Below, in pieces: positions 59,813 to 64,000 of a DNA stretch of 64,000 bases. The stretch is from Kitasatospora sp. GAS204B. Its GTDB lineage: Bacteria; Actinomycetota; Actinomycetes; Streptomycetales; Streptomycetaceae. The notes under the pieces were generated by a model that had not been told where the DNA came from, did no database searches, and saw nothing but the letters and a program-made list of their open reading frames with translations. How positions within the stretch are numbered: position 1 is the stretch's first letter; each line of letters opens with the position of its first letter. The stretch is from assembly GCF_029892155.1 (NCBI RefSeq), contig NZ_JARZAG010000012.1, positions 124,001 to 188,000 of the forward strand. Direction: 5' to 3'. Position numbers and translations under genes: made by a program.

Positions 59813-62536
59813 TCAGCGGCGTCGAGCACCCGGACCACGGGCGAGGAGCCGCCTGGTGATCAAGGTCAGCCCCGTGAGGATCAGCAGCACCCCACAACTC
59901 GCCGCCCGCCAGCCTCCGAGCGTGCTCCGGTGCAGCGGGAAGCTGTCCGCCACCGGCGGCGGCCCGAGCAGAAGGACGGAGGGGGAAGCCGGCGGGGCCA
60001 CCAGCGCTGGGGAAGGTGAGGTGGAGGTGGAGGTGGACGGGGAGGGTGTCGGTGCGGCGCTGGGCACGCTGCTGCTCGAGATCGCGCCGGCACCAGCACC
60101 CGGGCTGCGGCTCACGCTCGGGCTGCTGCTGACGCTCGGGCGGAGGGTCGCGCTCGGCCTTGGGGTGGCGCTCGCGCCGGCACTCGGGCGGGCGCTCGCA
60201 CTGGCACCCGGGCTCAGACCCATGCCGACACTCGGACTCGGGCTGCCGCTCGGGCTGGGGCGTGCGCTCGAACTCGGACTCGAAGTCGGAGTCTGGCTCG
60301 GAGTCGGAGTCGGGGTCGGGCTCGGAGTCGGAGTCGGAGTCGGAGTCGGGGTCGGGCTCGGAGTCGGGCTCGGAGTCGGGCTCGGAGTCGGGCTCGGAGT
60401 CGGGCTCGGGCTCGGGCTCGGAGTCGGGCTCGGGCTCGGGCTCGGGCTTGGAGTCGGGCTCGGCGTCGACGTCGGCGGCACACTCGCACTGGCGCCCCCC
60501 GCCACCACGCGCACCCGCACCGGGTCGCCCGCCGTGGTGTTGCCGGCCCGGTCGGTCGCCGTCGGGGTCAGCAGCTGCTCCCCCGCCGCCAGGTCCCGCA
60601 TCGCGTTGCACCGCCAGCTGCCGTCCACCGCCGCGACCGCCGCGCACAGCGCCCCGTCCCCGCCGGCCACCACCGTCACCGTGGTTCCAGGCTCGCCCTT
60701 GCCCGCCAGGCGCGGGCGCAGCACGCGCAGTTCCTCACCGGGCCCGGGCACCGTGAGCACCGGCTTCGCGGGCGGCACGGTGTCCACCACCAGCGTGGTG
60801 GGGCGCCCGACCGCGTGGTTGCCCGCCTCGTCCACGGCGGTCGCGGTCAGCACGTGCGGCCCCTCGGCCAGTTCCTCGACCGGCAGGCAGGACCAGGACC
60901 GGTCCGCCTTCACCGCCGTCCGGCACAGCTCGTTGCCGCTGCCACTGCCGCCCCCGTCCGTCACCGAGACCGTGCTCCCGGGTCCGCCCGTGCCGGTGAG
61001 CAGCAGCCCGGGGTCGTTGGTGTACTCGGGCAGCGTGAGGACCGGCACGACCGGCGGCGTCGTGCTGACCGTGATCCGGACCGGTTCCCCGGCCTGCGCC
61101 ACGCCCCCGCTGGTGGTCTCGGCCGGCCGTACCGTGTGCTCGCCCTGAGTGAGCGCCGCCTCCGGCCGGCAGGTCCAGCTGCCGTCCCGCGCCACCGTGG
61201 CCTGACAGAGGGTCACCGTGCCTTCCTGAACCGCCACGATCGCGCCCGGCACGCCGTTGTCGCCGGCGAACTGCGGCCGCGCTTCGCCGATCTCGGTGCC
61301 CGACACGGGGCTGGCGAGCTCCGGTTCGGCCGCGCCGACGCCCAGCCGGATCGCCTGGTCCTCCACCTCACCGGCGTCCGCGAAACCATCGGCCGCGACC
61401 ACCTGGGCGGGGTCGCGGGCGATCCGCAGCCGCGCCCAGGTGTCGCCGGCGGCGACGCTCGGCGGCACGATCCACTCCAACGTCGCGCTGCTCGCCCCGG
61501 GCGGGACGTCGACCTGGGCCCGCTCGGTCGGCTCGAAGCGGCCGTCGCGGTCGAAATCGATCCAGCCCGCCAGCGTCGCGGCACTCTGGCCCGGGTTGAT
61601 CGGCACGGTGACGTCGTAGTAGCCGCCGATCGCGGCGGTCGCCGGGAACACCAGGGTCGGGTCGTTGGCGGTGTGCTCGACCCGGCCCGGCTGGAGTTCC
61701 GGCGGCGCGGGCTGCGGCCCGCTGCCCCGGTGGCCGAGTCCGGCGGTCGGCACCGCACTGCCCGCGTCGCTGCCGAGGAAGAGGTCGGAGATCACGTGCG
61801 AGGCGTTCCCGTACCCGAGCGGCGCGCTGCCCAGCGTCTCGTCCAGCGTGACGGTGAACGCCTGCCGCAGCGCCGGGGGTGCGGTGGTGGTGCCGGGCGC
61901 CGCGGTGTCCCGCCGCTCGACCCGGAAGGTCGCGGTGTCGAAGGTGCCGTCGAGTTCGAGGCTGCCGGCCGGGTCCGCGGTCGCGTCGCCCGAGCCGTCG
62001 GTGCTGCTCGGGGTGAGCGTGCCGCCGTCCGCCGTCCAGCCCCGCCAGGGCGAGCGGGTGGTGAGCGCCGGACCGCCCGGGCTGCCGCCGGTGACGCTCA
62101 GTCGGACGGCCGAGCTGACCCGGCCGCCGGGCCCGTCCGCCGCTCCGGCCAGGCCGCTGACGTGCAGCCGGGGGTTGCGGACCGGCCGGGAGAAGCTGAG
62201 CCGCAGGGTGCCCAGGGTGCGCCAGCTGCCGTCCACCTGCGGGCGGTCCTCGCCGAGCTGGAAGGTCTCGGCGGGCGCCCCGGGGCGGACCCCGTCGACG
62301 TAGCCGGCCGCGCCGGTGGCGTCCAGCGTGCCGGGCGCGGGTCGGGCGGTGATCCCGGGGACGGCGGCGAAGTCGAGGTCGACGTCGAGCCCGGAGCGCA
62401 GCACCGCTCGCTGATTGTCCGACCACGCGTCCGGCGACTGCTGCGCCTGCGAGACGGATGGAAGCCAGCCGACCGTGAGCCCGACGGCCAGCGCCGCCGC
62501 GACCACGACCGTTCGACGGGTGGTTCCCGCGGGCAT
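59813..62536 (-). CDS. Surface stalk protein: GEVED-type domain, Ig-like repeats, Ser/Thr-Pro stalk, C-terminal membrane anchor
   Basis: A 907-residue exported protein from ATG 62536 with AGGAGGG upstream. The signal peptide ends near SQA (about 31). A beta-rich N-terminal part follows, then a GEVED-type segment (GWIDFDRDGRFEPTE to AGEVEDQAIRLG), three bacterial Ig-like repeats with G-x2-GSWTC/SWSC/SWRC and AVDEAGNHA/ATDRAGNTT, and a long stalk of TP/SP dipeptides. A membrane helix (AASCGVLLILTGLTLI) with an RRLLARGPGARRR tail ends the chain. No LPXTG motif precedes the helix, so anchoring is by the membrane segment. It is likely a wall-spanning adhesin or scaffold. The 3' stop lies about 118 bp upstream of the SPFH gene. 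Confidence 0.82.
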   Translation of the reverse strand: MPAGTTRRTVVVAAALAVGLTVGWLPSVSQAQQSPDAWSDNQRAVLRSGLDVDLDFAAVPGITARPAPGTLDATGAAGYVDGVRPGAPAETFQLGEDRPQVDGSWRTLGTLRLSFSRPVRNPRLHVSGLAGAADGPGGRVSSAVRLSVTGGSPGGPALTTRSPWRGWTADGGTLTPSSTDGSGDATADPAGSLELDGTFDTATFRVERRDTAAPGTTTAPPALRQAFTVTLDETLGSAPLGYGNASHVISDLFLGSDAGSAVPTAGLGHRGSGPQPAPPELQPGRVEHTANDPTLVFPATAAIGGYYDVTVPINPGQSAATLAGWIDFDRDGRFEPTERAQVDVPPGASSATLEWIVPPSVAAGDTWARLRIARDPAQVVAADGFADAGEVEDQAIRLGVGAAEPELASPVSGTEIGEARPQFAGDNGVPGAIVAVQEGTVTLCQATVARDGSWTCRPEAALTQGEHTVRPAETTSGGVAQAGEPVRITVSTTPPVVPVLTLPEYTNDPGLLLTGTGGPGSTVSVTDGGGSGSGNELCRTAVKADRSWSCLPVEELAEGPHVLTATAVDEAGNHAVGRPTTLVVDTVPPAKPVLTVPGPGEELRVLRPRLAGKGEPGTTVTVVAGGDGALCAAVAAVDGSWRCNAMRDLAAGEQLLTPTATDRAGNTTAGDPVRVRVVAGGASASVPPTSTPSPTPSPSPSPSPTPSPSPSPTPSPTPSPTPSPTPSPTPTPTPTPTPSPTPTPTPSQTPTSSPSSSARPSPSGSPSPSVGMGLSPGASASARPSAGASATPRPSATLRPSVSSSPSVSRSPGAGAGAISSSSVPSAAPTPSPSTSTSTSPSPALVAPPASPSVLLLGPPPVADSFPLHRSTLGGWRAASCGVLLILTGLTLITRRLLARGPGARRR
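60275..60470. repeat. Six-bp minisatellite coding for the Ser/Thr-Pro stalk
   Basis: GGAGTC and GGGCTC hexamers alternate in long runs. Read on the minus strand each unit gives two residues (TP or SP). Because the unit is a multiple of three, length changes alter stalk length without breaking the frame. Confidence 0.85.
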
Positions 62537-62661
62537 GAGACCCTCCTGTGCACACGATGTGACAAGAAGGAATCACGATCTAACGGTCCGTCACGCACGC
62601 CACCCGATCGAACAGCCTGCGAATCACCCGGACGGGCCCGCCGGGCCGGAGCCGGAAACGC

Positions 62662-62689
62662 CGAAGGCCCCTCGACTGAGGGGCCTTCG
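62662..62689 (-). terminator. Terminator downstream of the tRNA-Arg pair
   Basis: CGAAGGCCCCTC and GAGGGGCCTTCG are exact inverted copies with loop GACT, just after the 3' end of the leftmost tRNA-Arg. Confidence 0.8.
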
Positions 62690-62697
62690 ACAGGTGG

Positions 62698-62770
62698 TGC
62701 GCTCAGCAGGATTCGAACCTGCAACCTCTTGATCCGTAGTCAAGTGCTCTATCCGTTGAGCTATGAGCGC
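62698..62770 (-). tRNA. tRNA-Arg(ACG), copy 1
   Basis: 73 nt. Acceptor GCGCTCA with TGAGCGC, discriminator A, CCA not encoded. Anticodon arm CTTGA-CTACGGA-TCAAG gives anticodon ACG, the substrate of TadA (A34 to inosine). The T-arm is GCAGG-TTCGAAT-CCTGC. Confidence 0.96.
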
Positions 62771-62810
62771 TCGGACGGCCCCGAAAAGGCGACCGCGAGC
62801 GGTGGGTTGG

Positions 62811-62883
62811 TGCGCTCAGCAGGATTCGAACCTGCAACCTCTTGATCCGTAGTCAAGTGCTCTATCCGTTGAGCTATGAGCGC
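62811..62883 (-). tRNA. tRNA-Arg(ACG), copy 2
   Basis: Identical over all 73 nt to the copy at 62698-62770, 40 bp away. It is a recent tandem duplication or a pair kept identical by gene conversion. Anticodon ACG. Confidence 0.96.
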
Positions 62884-62992
62884 TCGCCCTGGTGACTTGG
62901 CCACCGGGGCGGTGCGGGGACAACATTACATGACCGTCGACCTGGGGTGAAATCGATAAGTTCCGGGCAGGTCGACCGGTGCCACCGATGGC

Positions 62993-63026
62993 GAGAGCCC
63001 CGCCGACCGAGGTCGGCGGGGCTCTC
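62993..63026 (-). terminator. Terminator of tRNA-Ser(GCT)
   Basis: GAGAGCCCCGCCGAC (62993-63007) and its inverse (63012-63026) around a 4-nt loop, immediately after the 3' end of the tRNA on the minus strand. Confidence 0.8.
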
Positions 63027-63032
63027 ATCGGG

Positions 63033-63123
63033 CGGAGGCTGAGGGATTTGAACCCTCGATGGGCTTTAAGACCCAAACCGCATTAGCAGTGCGGCGCCAT
63101 AGACCGGACTAGGCGAAGCCTCC
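63033..63123 (-). tRNA. tRNA-Ser(GCT)
   Basis: 91 nt, class II with a long variable arm. Acceptor GGAGGCT with AGCCTCC, discriminator G. The anticodon loop is CTGCTAA (anticodon GCT), and the T-arm is GAGGG-TTCAAAT-CCCTC. Confidence 0.96.
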
Positions 63124-63324
63124 ATCCACTCGGCCCATCACCGTCTCCGGTGCGGACCGCGTGCATGCGATGATGCCACAGCTCGGGGCTCCGGCACCAA
63201 CCACCGCTTACGTTACTAGGCGGGTCGTCCTCTCGGCAAAAACAATGGGATACTCCAACCCCCGGAGGCAGCCCGGTCCGCGAGCGCGAACCGCAAGTCG
63301 TAAGTCGTGAGGAGACCTGTCGAC

Positions 63325-64000
63325 GTGAGCAGCAGGCCGATCCGAGGCGCTGCTCGCCTCGCCGCGATACTCGACGCACTGCCCGACGCACTGCTGTTGG
63401 TCAACAGCAACGGCACGGTGGTGGACGCCAACCAGGCCGCCGTCCGCAGCATGCAGACCCCCGGCACCTCGCTGGTGGGGATGGGCGTGCTCGACCTGCT
63501 GCCCGAGTTCGACCCGAGCCGGATTCCCGGCTCGATGCGTCCCGCGCCCCGTGACCGTGACGAGGTCGACAAGCCGGTCCGGATGACCGCACGGCGCACC
63601 GACGGCAGCACCTTCCCGGTCGAGGTCTCCGGCAACGACTTCGCCGACGAGCACGGCAGCGAGGGCCGCGGCTACGCGTTCTCCTCCCACACCTCCTATG
63701 ACTCCTACCGGGACGGCGGCGCACGCGGCTCGAACGCGGGCGACCTGCTGCTGCTCCTGGTCCGCGACCTCACCAGCCGGCTCGGCGTCGAGGCGGAGCT
63801 GCGCCGCCAGCACAAGCAGACCGAGATGATCCTGCGGGCGGCGGCCGAGGGCGTGCTCGGCGTCGACCTGGAAGGCCGGGTCGTCCTGGTCAATCCGGCG
63901 GCCGCGCACATCCTGGACTTCCGGGCCAGCGAGCTGGGCGGGCGCGAGCTGCACCCGCTGGTCCAGCACTCCCGGGCGGACGGCACGCCGCTGGCCGCCG
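63325..64000 (+). CDS. PAS-domain sensor protein, C-terminus outside the window
   Basis: GTG 63325 with GAGGAG about 10 nt upstream. 225 codons remain open to the window edge. Residues about 8-125 form a first PAS domain (AAILDALPDALLLVNSNGTVVDAN, then TARRTDGSTFPVEVSGNDF). A helical linker (RRQHKQTEMILRAAAEG) follows, and a second PAS begins at about 170 (VLGVDLEGRVVLVNPAAAHILDF). The output domain is missing, so it may be a PP2C phosphatase, a GGDEF cyclase or a kinase. There is no N-terminal membrane helix. Confidence 0.85.
   Translation, partial: MSSRPIRGAARLAAILDALPDALLLVNSNGTVVDANQAAVRSMQTPGTSLVGMGVLDLLPEFDPSRIPGSMRPAPRDRDEVDKPVRMTARRTDGSTFPVEVSGNDFADEHGSEGRGYAFSSHTSYDSYRDGGARGSNAGDLLLLLVRDLTSRLGVEAELRRQHKQTEMILRAAAEGVLGVDLEGRVVLVNPAAAHILDFRASELGGRELHPLVQHSRADGTPLAA

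Noticed and set aside
59813..59900. Sortase (LPXTG) anchor on the stalk protein
   Set aside because: A membrane helix and Arg-rich tail are present but no LPXTG or close variant precedes them.
60275..60470. Possible replication or regulatory repeat
   Set aside because: The hexamers lie in frame in a Ser/Thr-Pro stalk and are explained by the protein sequence.

Overview
The window comes from a high-GC actinomycete, most likely a member of the Streptomycetaceae (Streptomyces, Kitasatospora or Streptacidiphilus). The support is GTG starts, ATGA/GTGA gene overlaps, many genes with a -10-like hexamer only 6-7 nt before the start codon (leaderless mRNAs), AfsR/SARP-type regulators, and a core block (LytR_C protein, upp, tadA, tRNA-Ser, two SigB-family sigma genes) that recalls the sigF/sigN region of S. 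coelicolor. The genus cannot be fixed from the sequence alone.

Layout. 1-1080: edge of a PAS/PP2C phosphatase gene and a decayed tRNA-Ser 3' end with its terminator, probably an old integration scar. 1171-2313: an ECF sigma factor with its zinc anti-sigma factor, plus a second inverted anti-sigma paralogue. 2635-5850: a secreted 1071-residue chimera (CdtB-like nuclease, two ricin-type lectin domains, GH18 chitinase). 5966-9870: two convergent genes, a GT-B/TagF-like protein whose 5' coding region holds fourteen 7-bp repeats, and an NB-ARC/TPR STAND ATPase. 10117-16345: alpha/beta hydrolase, AfsR-like regulator and a DrrAB-type exporter. 16511-21768: MacB-like ABC exporter and a two-component system. 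21995-26250: cysteine dioxygenase/FAD protein pair, KTSC protein and a second two-component system. 26732-36360: helicase-associated protein, amino-acid permease, HhH-GPD glycosylase, GH92 mannosidase with lectin repeats, rhomboid protease and an unassigned conserved protein. 36469-44879: conserved core block. 44895-45836: PTP-like phosphatase.

46221-56219 is the most coherent accessory system: a secreted NodB-like deacetylase (Agd3/CE18-like), a PelF-type glycosyltransferase, a polytopic membrane protein, a LegB-like 4,6-dehydratase, a sugar nucleotidyltransferase, an NAD-dependent epimerase, a spherulin-4/Sph3-like protein and a GH114 endo-polygalactosaminidase lipoprotein. Together they look like a bacterial counterpart of the fungal galactosaminogalactan cluster and of the Pel system: make a sugar nucleotide, polymerise, export, deacetylate and trim a cationic amino-sugar polymer. 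The first gene is preceded by a long leader ending in an intrinsic terminator with a possible antiterminator. The second transcription unit has 11-bp-spaced direct repeats of the SARP-operator type.

56259-62536 holds a small membrane protein, an aldo/keto reductase, and an envelope operon (Ig-like stalk protein, SPFH protein, NlpC/P60 hydrolase). 62698-63123 carries three tRNA genes on the minus strand, and a PAS protein runs off the right edge. I saw no CRISPR array, rRNA, intact transposase or integrase.
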